NCBI GenBank assembly: GCA_020638635.1
Contig: JACKIE010000006.1
Location: 1-64,000, forward strand
Origin: Planctomycetota bacterium
GTDB taxonomy: Bacteria > Planctomycetota > UBA8742 > UBA2392
Length of the DNA: 64,000 nucleotides
Direction of reading: 5' to 3'
Positions within the stretch are counted from its first letter, which is position 1; each line of letters opens with the position of its first letter. Under the pieces are notes generated by a model. It did no database searches. It had not been told where the DNA came from and saw nothing but the letters and a program-made list of their open reading frames with translations. The translations under genes and the position numbers were made by a program. This document shows positions 23,240-35,083 of the stretch, in pieces.

Positions 23240-25987
23240 CTACTTGGCCAGCGCCTTTACTTCCGCGATGTGTTTCTCGATGCGTTCGAGCTCAGCCACC
23301 AGTTCGCTTACGCGGTCGCGGTCACGCTGCACCACGTCTTTGGGCGCGCGCTCGATGTAGTTCAGGTTCTCGAGCTTGCGCTTGATCTTGTTGATGCCCT
23401 CGGCCAGCTTGGCGTGATTGGCCTCGAGGCGCAGCAGCTCCATGTTGAAGTCGATCAACCCCTCGAGCTTCACGTACACCTCGTTGCCGCCGCCCAGCAC
23501 CACGGTGGCCGATGCTCTGGGTTTGGTCGCTCCCACCGCCACCTGCAACTGCGACATGCCGGCGAGCTTGCAGATCGTCTCTCGCTCGGGCTCACCCAGA
23601 AGGTCCAAGGTCGGCTTGTCGGCCACGTTCAGAACACCCTCGATCGGCGTCCTGGGATCGAGGCTGTGCTCGGCCCTGATGTTCCGCACCGCGCGCGTGA
23701 CCTCCTGCATGAACCCGAAACGTCTGCGCTCAGGCTCGTACAGACGGTCCTTGCTGGCTTTGGGCCAGGCCGCAATCGCCAGCGCGAGCTCGGGCGTGTC
23801 GTGGCGCAGGGCCGCCAGCATGGGACGCAACGTCTGCCAGATTTCCTCGGTGATGAACGGAGTGTACGGGTGCAGCAATTTGAGGGTGCCGTCCAGCACT
23901 CGCACGAGCGTACTCTGGGCCCGCAGCCTTGAGCGCTCGCCGCCCTTGCCGTCGTACAGGCGCGGCTTGATCACTTCGAGGTACCAGTCGCAGAAATCGT
24001 CCCACACGAAGTGATACAGGGCCTGCGCGGCTTCGTTGAACTTGTAACGCTCAAGGGCGTCGGTCACGTCCACAATTGCGTTCGTGAGGCAGCCCTCGAT
24101 GTAGCAGTCCTCCAGCTCGACCACCTGGCCCTCGTTCAGGGCGGCGCGCTCAGATTCGGAGAGTTTGCCGATGGCTTCTTCGAAGTCGCCGAGGTTGCCG
24201 ATGGCGAAACGCGAGGCGTTCCAGAGCTTGTTGCAGAAGTTGCGGCCCATCTCGAACTTCGACTCGGCCAGCTTGATGTCCTGTCCCTCGCTGGTGAGCA
24301 TCGGCAGCGTCAGGCGCACCGCGTCCACACCCCATTGCTCGGCCATGTCGAGCGGGTCGATGCCGTTATTGAGCGACTTGCTCATGCGCCGGCCCTGGGC
24401 GTCCAGGACCGTGGCGTGCACGTACACCGTACTGAACGGCTTTTCGCCCGTGAACTCGTAGCTGGCCATCACCATGCGCGCCACCCACAGGTAGATGATG
24501 TCCCGGGCGGTGCTCAGGAAGTGCGTGGGGTAGAAATAGCCGAGGTCGGCCGTCTTTTCCGGCCAGCCCAGCGTGCTGAACGGCCACAGCCACGAGCTGG
24601 CCCAGGTGTCGAGCACGTCGTCGTCCTGGCGCACAAGCGGCAGACCTGACTTCGGGTGTGTCGCGCCGGGCGCCGGGTCTTCCTTCAGGGCCACGGCGTT
24701 GCCCTCGGCGTCATACCACACCGGGATGCGGTGGCCCCACCACAGCTGGCGCGAGATGCACCAGTCGCGCACGTTCTCGAGCCAGGCCAGGTACACCTTT
24801 TCCCAGCGCTCGGGCACGAAGGTGATCTCGCGCTTGCCGTCGGGGCCGGGCTTCACGGCCCTGATGGCGGGCTGCGCCAGCTCTTTCATCTTCACGAACC
24901 ACTGCTCGCTGAGCAGCGGCTCCACGGGCGTCTTGCTGCGGTCGCTGTGGGGCACGTTGGTGGTGTAATCCTCCACGCGCTCGAGCAGGCCGATCTCGTC
25001 CAGCTCGTCCACCAGCTGCTTGCGCGCCTTCAGGCGCTCGATGCCCTGGTACTTGCCCGCCTGCTCGTTCAGCGTGCCGTCCTTGTTCAGCACGTTGATC
25101 ATGGGCAGCTTGTGGCGCTGGCCGCGGTCGTAGTCGGCGAAGTCATGGCCGGGCGTCACTTTCACCGCGCCGGTGCCGAACTCGGCGTTCACGGTTTCGT
25201 CGGCGATCACCGGGATCTCGCGCCCCAGGATCGGCAGCAGCAGCGACTTGCCCACCAGGTTCGAGTAGCGCTCGTCCTCGGGGTTCACTGCCACGGCCGT
25301 GTCGCCGAACAGCGTCTCCGGGCGGGTGGTGGCCACCACCACGTGTTTTCCGGGCTGTTCCTTGATCTGGTAGCGGATGTACCAGAGGTTGCCCTTCACC
25401 TCGCTGGTTTCAATCTCGTCGTCGCTGATTGCGGTTTGCAACTTGCAGTCCCAGTTGATCATGCGGTAGCCGCGGTAGATCAGGCCCTTTTCCCACAGCT
25501 TCACGAACGATTCGCGCACGGCGCGGGTCAGGCCTTCGTCCATGGTGAAGCGGGTGCGCGACCAGTCGCAGCTCGCACCGATCCTCTTGAGCTGGTTCAG
25601 GATGCGGTTGCCGTACTCGTCCTTCCACTTCCAGATTTCCTCGAGGAACTTCTCCCGGCCGAGCTCTTGACGCGTCACCTTCTGCTCGGCGAGGAGCTTC
25701 TTTTCCACCACGGCCTGGGTGGCTATGCCGGCGTGGTCCGTGCCCGGCAGCCAAAGCACACAGAAGCCCTGCATGCGCTTGAAACGCGCCACGGCGTCCT
25801 GCAGCGTGTTGTTGAGGGCGTGGCCCATGTGCAAGGCGCCCGTCACGTTCGGCGGCGGGATCATGATGGTGAAGGGCTTCTTGCGGATGTCGCGGACGGC
25901 CTTGAACAGCTCGTGTTCCGTCCAGAAGGAATACCACTTGGATTCAATGGTTCCGGGCGCAAAGCGCGGGGGCATTTCTGCCGGCAT
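23240..25987 (-). CDS. valS: Valine--tRNA ligase
   Basis: Class I aminoacyl-tRNA synthetase of 915 residues, normal for ValRS, charging tRNA-Val with valine in the cytoplasm. The HIGH motif reads HMGH (about residues 52-55, within PPPNVTGALHMGHALNN). The KMSKS motif reads RRMSKSLNNG (about 535). The editing domain (CP1) lies between, with TTRPETLFGDTAVAVNP. The C-terminal coiled-coil tRNA-binding arm is complete (about 840-915). ATG 25987 lies just downstream of AGGAGACAACC. It has its own terminator. Nothing about it looks degraded or transferred. Confidence 0.97.
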   Translation of the reverse strand: MPAEMPPRFAPGTIESKWYSFWTEHELFKAVRDIRKKPFTIMIPPPNVTGALHMGHALNNTLQDAVARFKRMQGFCVLWLPGTDHAGIATQAVVEKKLLAEQKVTRQELGREKFLEEIWKWKDEYGNRILNQLKRIGASCDWSRTRFTMDEGLTRAVRESFVKLWEKGLIYRGYRMINWDCKLQTAISDDEIETSEVKGNLWYIRYQIKEQPGKHVVVATTRPETLFGDTAVAVNPEDERYSNLVGKSLLLPILGREIPVIADETVNAEFGTGAVKVTPGHDFADYDRGQRHKLPMINVLNKDGTLNEQAGKYQGIERLKARKQLVDELDEIGLLERVEDYTTNVPHSDRSKTPVEPLLSEQWFVKMKELAQPAIRAVKPGPDGKREITFVPERWEKVYLAWLENVRDWCISRQLWWGHRIPVWYDAEGNAVALKEDPAPGATHPKSGLPLVRQDDDVLDTWASSWLWPFSTLGWPEKTADLGYFYPTHFLSTARDIIYLWVARMVMASYEFTGEKPFSTVYVHATVLDAQGRRMSKSLNNGIDPLDMAEQWGVDAVRLTLPMLTSEGQDIKLAESKFEMGRNFCNKLWNASRFAIGNLGDFEEAIGKLSESERAALNEGQVVELEDCYIEGCLTNAIVDVTDALERYKFNEAAQALYHFVWDDFCDWYLEVIKPRLYDGKGGERSRLRAQSTLVRVLDGTLKLLHPYTPFITEEIWQTLRPMLAALRHDTPELALAIAAWPKASKDRLYEPERRRFGFMQEVTRAVRNIRAEHSLDPRTPIEGVLNVADKPTLDLLGEPERETICKLAGMSQLQVAVGATKPRASATVVLGGGNEVYVKLEGLIDFNMELLRLEANHAKLAEGINKIKRKLENLNYIERAPKDVVQRDRDRVSELVAELERIEKHIAEVKALAK

Positions 25988-26113
25988 GGTTGTCTCCTGT
26001 GCCCCATGTCTTGGGGCGGCCGCCTTGCCCGATCAAAGGAGCGTCCCCGTGCGGGCAACACCCGGCAAAGCGCGCGGAATGATAACGATGACCTGTTGCA
26101 GTGGAAGAGGCCG

Positions 26114-29100
26114 CTAGTCGGCGCTGACCGGCCCGTGCGTGTCGGCGCTGCCGCTTTCATCGCGTGCGCCAAGAAGGACGCGGGTCCAGTACTTGAGAGC
26201 CCAGCCAATGTCGTCCAGCATGGTGTAGAGCATCGGCACCAGCACCAGCGTGTAGAGCATGCTGACCAGAATTCCCCCGAGCACCATGCGCCCCATCGGG
26301 TAATAGGGCATGCCCACGAACTTGGAGTCGCCGATCGCCATGGGGATCAAGCCGAACGCGGTAGTCAAGCTGGTGAGCAGAATCGGGCGCATGCGCTGGG
26401 CCGCACCGGTGTGCACGGCTTGCTCACGCGGCATTCCGTCCGCCCGCAGCCGGTTGATCAGGTCCACCAGCACGATGCCGTTGTTCACAACGACGCCGAT
26501 CAGCACCACCAGGCCCAGGCCGGTCATCACGTCGAACGGCGTGCTGGACAGCCACAATGCTCCGTAGCCGCCCAGCAGGGCGCCCGGAACGCTGATCACC
26601 AGGATGCAAACCGGTTTCAGGAAACTCTCGAACAGGAAGCACATCACCAGGAACACCAGCAGCCCGGCCCAGATGGTGGAACGTCCCAGTTCGTCAAAGC
26701 GCGCCTGGAAGTCGCCGAACCGCCCGCCCAGTTCCTGCGTGTAGCCTGGCGGGAACTTGACGCCCTCCATCGCGTAGTTCACCTGCGTGCGGATTCGCTG
26801 AAGATCTTCCGTGCTTGTGGTGCCCACCACGCGCAGGCTGGTCTGCCGGTTGCGGCGCCGAATCTCCCCGAGGCCCGACTTCGCCAGACCACTCGATTTC
26901 GTCACGGCCTTGGCCGCCACGTTGCCGCCGGCTCCTGTGAACACGCGAGTCTCGGCCACGTCCTGCAGGTTGGGGTCGCGCGCGTGGCCCTGCGAATCCT
27001 CGGGCGGGGCGAAACGCACCCGCAACGGCACCAGGTTTTCTCCCTGCTGGAAGTCGCGGAGGGTGGTGCCCGAAAGCTGGAACGCGAGCACCTGCGAAAG
27101 CGTACCCGGTTCGACACCCATGGCCGCGGCGCGTTGGCGATCCACGCCGACGGTCACTTCGTCCAGGCCCTCCTCGGCGTCCACCTGTACACCCTCGAGG
27201 CCTTCGACGCCCTGCAGACGGACGGAGATCTCTTCGGCCAGCAGCAGCAACTTTTCAGTGTCCGGGCCGTTGATGCGGATGCTGACCTCGCTGGTGGCGC
27301 TGCTTCCGCCTTCGAACTGGCCGCTCATCTCCACGCCCGCGCGCTCGGGCATCGCCGCAAGGATGTTCTTGTACAACCGGCCGGACTCAGCCACGCGTTC
27401 GGGCACGACGAAAATCTGGAACCGGGCGCTGCTCGCGCTGAAGTTCACGATCAGCGTCTCCACCCCGAACTCGTCTTTCGCTTCCTCCGGCGTGCGACCG
27501 TAGGTGGCCTTGGCAATTTCTTCGCTGATCCCTTTGGCGACGGCTCGGTCACGCTTCTCGCGCGCATGCTTGTCGCCGAGCAGGATCTCCTCGACTTCCA
27601 GCACGTAGCGCAAGGCGATCGCGTCGCGCAGGGGCTGAGTATCCTGCATGTCGCCATGGATGCCGGTTGGGCCGCCCTCGATTTCGAGCGAACCGGTGGC
27701 GGAGCCGCGGGCCAGGTCGATCTGGATCGGGGCGCCCCGCGGCGCGGCGGACGACAGTCGCTCCAGTTCTTCCAGCGATCCGACCGGGCTGCGGTTGTAG
27801 CCCAGCACGTAGTCTCCCACCCGCATGCGTGCGCGCTCGGCGGCGCTACCCTTGGCGATCTCGGTCACCAGCAAGGCGCGTCGGTTGATCATGATGTCAG
27901 AGCCCGCGGGAAATCGCGCCCGCAGGCTGATGCGGTCGCGATTGCCCTGGTTCTGGTCCGTTTTCTCCATGGCGCTGCTGATCACAAGGAACAGCGCAAT
28001 GGTCGCCACCAGCACCAACGGCACGGTCAGCCAGCGCGAAGGCATCAGCCGGCGCACGAGGCGGCCATACCAGACTTCCAGCCGGTCGATGACCGGTGAC
28101 GCCGGCACGCCTTCGGCGTTGCGTCCGGCGAACAGGGCAACAGCCTCCCAAGCCGTGATTCCGGGCAGCAGCAACAGGCGCGCAGCGCCCTTGCGCTCTC
28201 GCCAGCGATAGTCCAGCCTCGCGCGCAGCCCGCTGAACCAGCGGCGCACGCGGGAACTCTGGTGCGCGCGCAGAAGGCCGGCACGCTGCATGGTCATCGG
28301 AATCACCCCGATCGCCAGCACGATGCTGAACGCCAGGCTAAGGCATACCGGCAGGCCGATCTTGCCCATGATGAAGCTGACGAATTCTTCGCCGGCCAGG
28401 AACACGACGCTGATGAACACGATCACCGTTGTGCCCGTGGCCAGGATCAACGCCAGCCCGACTTCGCCCGCACCGCGCACCACGGCGGCTTCCGGCTGTT
28501 CGCCCATCCCATGCCGCCGGTAGACATTTTCGGCTACCACGATGCTGTTGTCGAGCAACATGCCGCCCGCCAGCGTGAATCCCATAAGCGTCAGCAGGTT
28601 GATGGTCTGGTCCATCAGGAACATCACGGCAAGCGTCAACGTCATCGACAGAGGTATGGAGAGGGCAATCACCAGCGCGAGCCGCCAGCTCTTGAGGAAA
28701 ACCAGCAGCACGATGAACGCCAGCAGGCCGCCCCACGCCAGGGTCTCCATCAGGTTGGCGATGCTCTCTTTAATGGAGTCACCCTGGTTCCAGGCGGTTC
28801 GGACGCTGAACCCTTTCATCTGGGGCTTTGTCTGGAGATCCTTGAGAGCAGCCTCAATCCGGTTGCCCACCGTCACCGTGTTGGCATCGCCGGTCTTGGA
28901 AATCGTGCAGGTAGCGCCGTCGCGGCCGTTGACGTGCACGTACTGGCTGACGCCGTAGGTCTCGTAGACGCCGCGGTTATCTCCGCTGTGCCGCGTGATG
29001 TCGGCAAGCCGCAGCCCCGGCCTGACGGGAAGATTCTCGATTTCCTCGATGCTGTGGAACCGCGAGTCGGCCACCAGGTACACTTCGCGCTCCTGCACCT

Positions 29101-29854
29101 GCCTGCCCTCGGCATCCAGAGGGTGCCGCACGGTGGTCTTGCCCGCCGGTGCGCGGAAATTGTCACCGCGCAGCCGCTGCAGCAACTCGGCCAGGTTGAT
29201 GCCGTACGCGCGGGTCTTCTCGGGGTCCAGGTCCACGGCGATGAATTTTCGATTGCCGCCCATGAAGTTGACGCTGGCCACGCCGTCGATCGACTCCAGG
29301 TACGGCTGGATCACCTTTTCCAGCAGCAGGTGGGGATCGACCGTGTCGTCCTCCCAGTAGAAGTTCACCCACGCGACCGGGATGGCGCCGCTGCCGCCGC
29401 GGAAACGCCGCACCTGGATACGGCCGACCTCGGTCGGCAGGCGCAGGCGCGCGCGCTCGACGGCGGCCATGATCTCGGCATAGGCCTCGTCCATGTCGCG
29501 TTCGCCATCGAACTCGAGATCGAATTCAGCGCCGTCGCGGCGCGAGACAGCGCTGAGGTCCTGGATACCCGGGATGGTCGAAAGTTCAGCCTCGACCGGC
29601 AGGGTCACCTCACGCTCCACGGTTAAAGGAGAGACTGTGTCGCCTGCCTTGTTGTACGGCACCTCCACGCTGAGCGACTTGGACTCAAATCCCGCCGGGA
29701 ACAGCTCGATCGGCATCAGGTTCATGCTGATCAGCCCCAGCACGCCGGTCGCAAGCAGCAGCACGGACACAGTCACCGGGCGGCGCGCAAAGAACGCCAG
29801 AATCGGGTGCTGCTCACGGGCCTGGATGGGCGTAAACAGTTCGCTCATGGACAC
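26114..29854 (-). CDS. RND efflux permease with PDZ-like domain inserted in periplasmic loop 2
   Basis: 1246 residues, about 200 longer than usual AcrB/HAE1 pumps. It uses the proton gradient to export drugs or lipophilic molecules across the inner membrane. The first half has the N-terminal helix (PVTVSVLLLATGVLGLISMN) and SIVVAENVYRR near the conserved TM4 region. The second half ends with VNNGIVLVDLINRLR and a late membrane bundle. Between RARFPAGSD (about 650) and ALRYVLEVEEILLG (about 745) sits an insert with PDZ character (VTEIAKGSAAERARMRVGDY, then VLGYNRSPVGSLEELERL). Another helical extension follows. No adaptor or outer-membrane factor gene adjoins it, so its partners are encoded elsewhere. 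Confidence 0.88.
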   Translation of the reverse strand: MSMSELFTPIQAREQHPILAFFARRPVTVSVLLLATGVLGLISMNLMPIELFPAGFESKSLSVEVPYNKAGDTVSPLTVEREVTLPVEAELSTIPGIQDLSAVSRRDGAEFDLEFDGERDMDEAYAEIMAAVERARLRLPTEVGRIQVRRFRGGSGAIPVAWVNFYWEDDTVDPHLLLEKVIQPYLESIDGVASVNFMGGNRKFIAVDLDPEKTRAYGINLAELLQRLRGDNFRAPAGKTTVRHPLDAEGRQVQEREVYLVADSRFHSIEEIENLPVRPGLRLADITRHSGDNRGVYETYGVSQYVHVNGRDGATCTISKTGDANTVTVGNRIEAALKDLQTKPQMKGFSVRTAWNQGDSIKESIANLMETLAWGGLLAFIVLLVFLKSWRLALVIALSIPLSMTLTLAVMFLMDQTINLLTLMGFTLAGGMLLDNSIVVAENVYRRHGMGEQPEAAVVRGAGEVGLALILATGTTVIVFISVVFLAGEEFVSFIMGKIGLPVCLSLAFSIVLAIGVIPMTMQRAGLLRAHQSSRVRRWFSGLRARLDYRWRERKGAARLLLLPGITAWEAVALFAGRNAEGVPASPVIDRLEVWYGRLVRRLMPSRWLTVPLVLVATIALFLVISSAMEKTDQNQGNRDRISLRARFPAGSDIMINRRALLVTEIAKGSAAERARMRVGDYVLGYNRSPVGSLEELERLSSAAPRGAPIQIDLARGSATGSLEIEGGPTGIHGDMQDTQPLRDAIALRYVLEVEEILLGDKHAREKRDRAVAKGISEEIAKATYGRTPEEAKDEFGVETLIVNFSASSARFQIFVVPERVAESGRLYKNILAAMPERAGVEMSGQFEGGSSATSEVSIRINGPDTEKLLLLAEEISVRLQGVEGLEGVQVDAEEGLDEVTVGVDRQRAAAMGVEPGTLSQVLAFQLSGTTLRDFQQGENLVPLRVRFAPPEDSQGHARDPNLQDVAETRVFTGAGGNVAAKAVTKSSGLAKSGLGEIRRRNRQTSLRVVGTTSTEDLQRIRTQVNYAMEGVKFPPGYTQELGGRFGDFQARFDELGRSTIWAGLLVFLVMCFLFESFLKPVCILVISVPGALLGGYGALWLSSTPFDVMTGLGLVVLIGVVVNNGIVLVDLINRLRADGMPREQAVHTGAAQRMRPILLTSLTTAFGLIPMAIGDSKFVGMPYYPMGRMVLGGILVSMLYTLVLVPMLYTMLDDIGWALKYWTRVLLGARDESGSADTHGPVSAD

Positions 29855-29979
29855 AGTTATACGGATGAAAGCGGATTTGAGGCGGGGTAAGCGACAGGTT
29901 TCCGGTGTATGGGCTGCCGAATCTGCTTTGACTGAAGTTGCGCGCGGTTCCCGGTCGATCTATGGCCGGGACTGCCGCC

Positions 29980-30354
29980 ATGAAGAAAATCTACTTCCTT
30001 ACCCGACCTGAGCTGACCGCCACGCGGTCCGGCAAGTGGCGTAACCGGCTCAAGAACACATACAAGAGCACCGACGCCATCCGCGACATCATCGACTGGA
30101 CCGGCGAAGGGCGCGAGTTCTACGTCGCCATCATCTTCCACGACACCGGCGAACGCCGCGTCTATCACATGAACCCGCCCGGCAGCCCCGAAATCTGCAC
30201 CGACTTCGCCACCAAGCGCCCCGTGCTGAACGTGATCGACCAGATCCTGCGACTCACGGCCGCCAACGCCGACATCGACATCTGCCTGCTTGAGCGCAAG
30301 CGCGGCGGCAACCCCGACAGCGGCCGCTGGAGCGGTCCGCCGGGCGCCGCGTAA
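29980..30354 (+). CDS. Small protein of unknown function
   Basis: 124 residues from ATG 29980 (an ATG at 29962 would add six residues). It starts MKKIYFLTRPELTATRSGKW, is rich in Arg and has alternating beta strands and helices (EFYVAIIFHDTGERRVYHMN). The C-terminus is disordered and Gly/Pro-rich. It has no signal peptide or membrane segment. It is divergent from the RND permease and seven bases upstream of the SRPBCC gene, so those two are probably one transcript. Family not recognised. Confidence 0.65.
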   Translation: MKKIYFLTRPELTATRSGKWRNRLKNTYKSTDAIRDIIDWTGEGREFYVAIIFHDTGERRVYHMNPPGSPEICTDFATKRPVLNVIDQILRLTAANADIDICLLERKRGGNPDSGRWSGPPGAA

Positions 30355-30361
30355 CCTGCCG

Positions 30362-30805
30362 ATGGCGCGACTCATCCAGACCGAGATCCTGATCCATGCT
30401 GCGCCGCAGCGCGTGTGGGACGTGCTGACCGACTTCGACCGCCTGGGCGAATGGTCGCCGTTCTTCGAGAGCATCGAGGGCTGGCCGCTGCAGGGTGAGC
30501 GACTGCTCGTCAAGTTCCGCAAAGGCCCCACCTTCAAGCCGCGTGTGATCGAGGCAGAGGTTCCCCGCGTGCTGGAGTGGCTGGGGCGGCTGCTGATCCC
30601 GGGCCTTTTTGACGGCCGCCATCGCTTCGAGTTGCGCGCGGAAGGTCAGGACACGCGGCTGCTGCACACGGAGCGGTTCACGGGGCTGCTGGTGCCGCTG
30701 TTCGGCGCAGCGCTGGACAAGACGGCACAGGATTTCGCGGCGTTCAATGCGGCGCTGAAATCGCGCGCCGAGGGTGGAACTGACACTCCCAGCGGCGGGG
30801 CGTGA
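30362..30805 (+). CDS. SRPBCC (START-like) domain protein
   Basis: 147 residues from ATG 30362. It has the helix-grip fold signature of polyketide cyclase/START proteins: ILIHAAPQRVWDVLTDFDRL near the start, WSPFFESIEG, then RVLEWLGR and a long C-terminal helix (LDKTAQDFAAFNAALKSRA). The pocket would hold a hydrophobic ligand. No catalytic residue is evident. It follows the 124-residue gene closely and ends just upstream of the Rrf2 promoter region. Ligand unknown. Confidence 0.83.
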   Translation: MARLIQTEILIHAAPQRVWDVLTDFDRLGEWSPFFESIEGWPLQGERLLVKFRKGPTFKPRVIEAEVPRVLEWLGRLLIPGLFDGRHRFELRAEGQDTRLLHTERFTGLLVPLFGAALDKTAQDFAAFNAALKSRAEGGTDTPSGGA

Positions 30806-30823
30806 AAAACTTTTTCGAAGCTC

Positions 30824-30863
30824 TTGATTACATAATGGCGTTATTTATAACGTCGTTATGTAC
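30824..30863 (+). promoter_or_regulatory. Promoter with two tandem ATAA-N5-TTAT dyads
   Basis: TTGATT (30824-30829), 16 bases, TATAAC (30846-30851) resemble a sigma-70 promoter. Overlapping it are two 13-bp dyads two bases apart: ATAATGGCGTTAT (30832-30844) and ATAACGTCGTTAT (30847-30859). Together they form a larger imperfect palindrome (30829-30863). The stretch is much AT-richer than its surroundings. It precedes the Rrf2 regulator gene by about 260 bp and may be its operator. Confidence 0.62.
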
Positions 30864-30960
30864 GCACCCACCCGACAGCCTTGCGTTCCGTGCAATCTGC
30901 ATAGGGGCCTTATCAAACGTGGTCGGCGGTTCCCCACCTCACACCGCCTTTTTCATTCTG

Positions 30961-31105
30961 GACCAATTCAGTCCCTTTCTCGCCCAGCGACTTTCAGTTA
31001 CGCCTGTGAACCCCGCCAGTTCAGGCTTGCCCGATACATACTTGCGCAATACTTTCTCCGCCGGCTAACACGACCAATTCGGTCAACGTCACACCTGTTC
31101 GGTCA
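30961..31105 (+). promoter_or_regulatory. Leader with repeated GACCAATTCRGTC boxes upstream of the Rrf2 gene
   Basis: GACCAATTCAGTC at 30961-30973 and GACCAATTCGGTCA at 31072-31085 are near-identical and themselves dyads (GACC...GGTC). A half copy, GTTCGGTCA, is at 31097-31105. They lie between the AT-rich promoter and the GTG start of the Rrf2 gene. Nothing protein-coding is convincing in 30806-31124, so this 320-bp leader is probably regulatory. Confidence 0.5.
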
Positions 31106-31124
31106 CTTTTGGCGGGGTGAACTC

Positions 31125-31573
31125 GTGATCATTACCTCCAAGTCGGACTACGGGCTCCGGGCCGTCCTCTACCTGGCCGGCCGCGCCGGGCGCGTGCGCC
31201 TGCGCGAGATCAGCGAGTCACAGCACATCCCTGAATCCGTCTGCGCCCAGATCATGCGCAAGCTGGTCGGCGCGCACATCGTTGCGTCGCAGGCAGGCCC
31301 GGCCGGCGGATACACACTGGCCCGCGCTCCGGAGACCATCTCGGTCGGCAGCGTGCTGGCCGCGTCCGACCGCGACATCTGCGTGTTCCGTTGCGTCGAG
31401 GACGGTTGCGACTGTGACCTGCACGGCAAGTGCGCGTTCCAGATGGTGCTGAAGGGCTTCGGCCGCGGCATCGCCGAGTACCTCGAGCAGCTGTCGCTCG
31501 CTGACCTGCGCGACCACCGCGCCACACTTCCTGAATTCAACCTGCACGCAGTCGCTACCGGAAAGGCGAACTG

Positions 31574-31574
<1 letters not shown>
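31125..31574 (+). CDS. Rrf2-family transcriptional regulator with cysteine cluster
   Basis: 149 residues from GTG 31125 (GGCGGGGTG upstream). The N-terminal winged helix (ITSKSDYGLRAVLYLAGRAG, then IPESVCAQIMRKLVGAHIVA) and the wing with AGPAGGYTLAR are classic for IscR/NsrR/RirA. Cysteines 86, 90, 95, 97 and 103 (ICVFRCVEDGCDCDLHGKC) resemble the Fe-S site of these sensors, with two extra Cys. It probably senses iron, oxygen, NO or Fe-S status. Its stop overlaps the next ATG (TGATG), so it is translated together with the activase gene, a Fe-S enzyme. The upstream dyads are its likely targets. Confidence 0.9.
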
Positions 31575-35011
<3,437 letters not shown>

Positions 35012-35020
35012 CAACCAGAG

Positions 35021-35040
35021 CCCCGGCCGAAAGGCCGGGG
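35021..35040 (+). other. Intercistronic GNRA hairpin
   Basis: CCCCGGCC GAAA GGCCGGGG is a perfect eight-bp stem with a GAAA tetraloop, ten bases after the activase stop. It has no T-run. It could slow exonucleases or partly terminate, lowering expression of the downstream genes relative to the activase. Confidence 0.7.
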
Positions 35041-35083
35041 AGTGCCCGCAGGGCACAACGGGTGAAGTGAAAGACGAGTAAAA

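Noticed and set aside
24656..28099. 1147-residue plus-strand open frame
   Set aside because: It runs antisense across valS and the RND permease, is extremely rich in His, Gln, Ala and Arg, and has no motif. It is a high-GC shadow of genuine genes.
30802..31068. 88-residue frame starting GTG right after the SRPBCC gene
   Set aside because: It crosses the AT-rich promoter and dyads, has codon use unlike its neighbours and no ribosome site. The region is better read as the leader of the Rrf2 gene.
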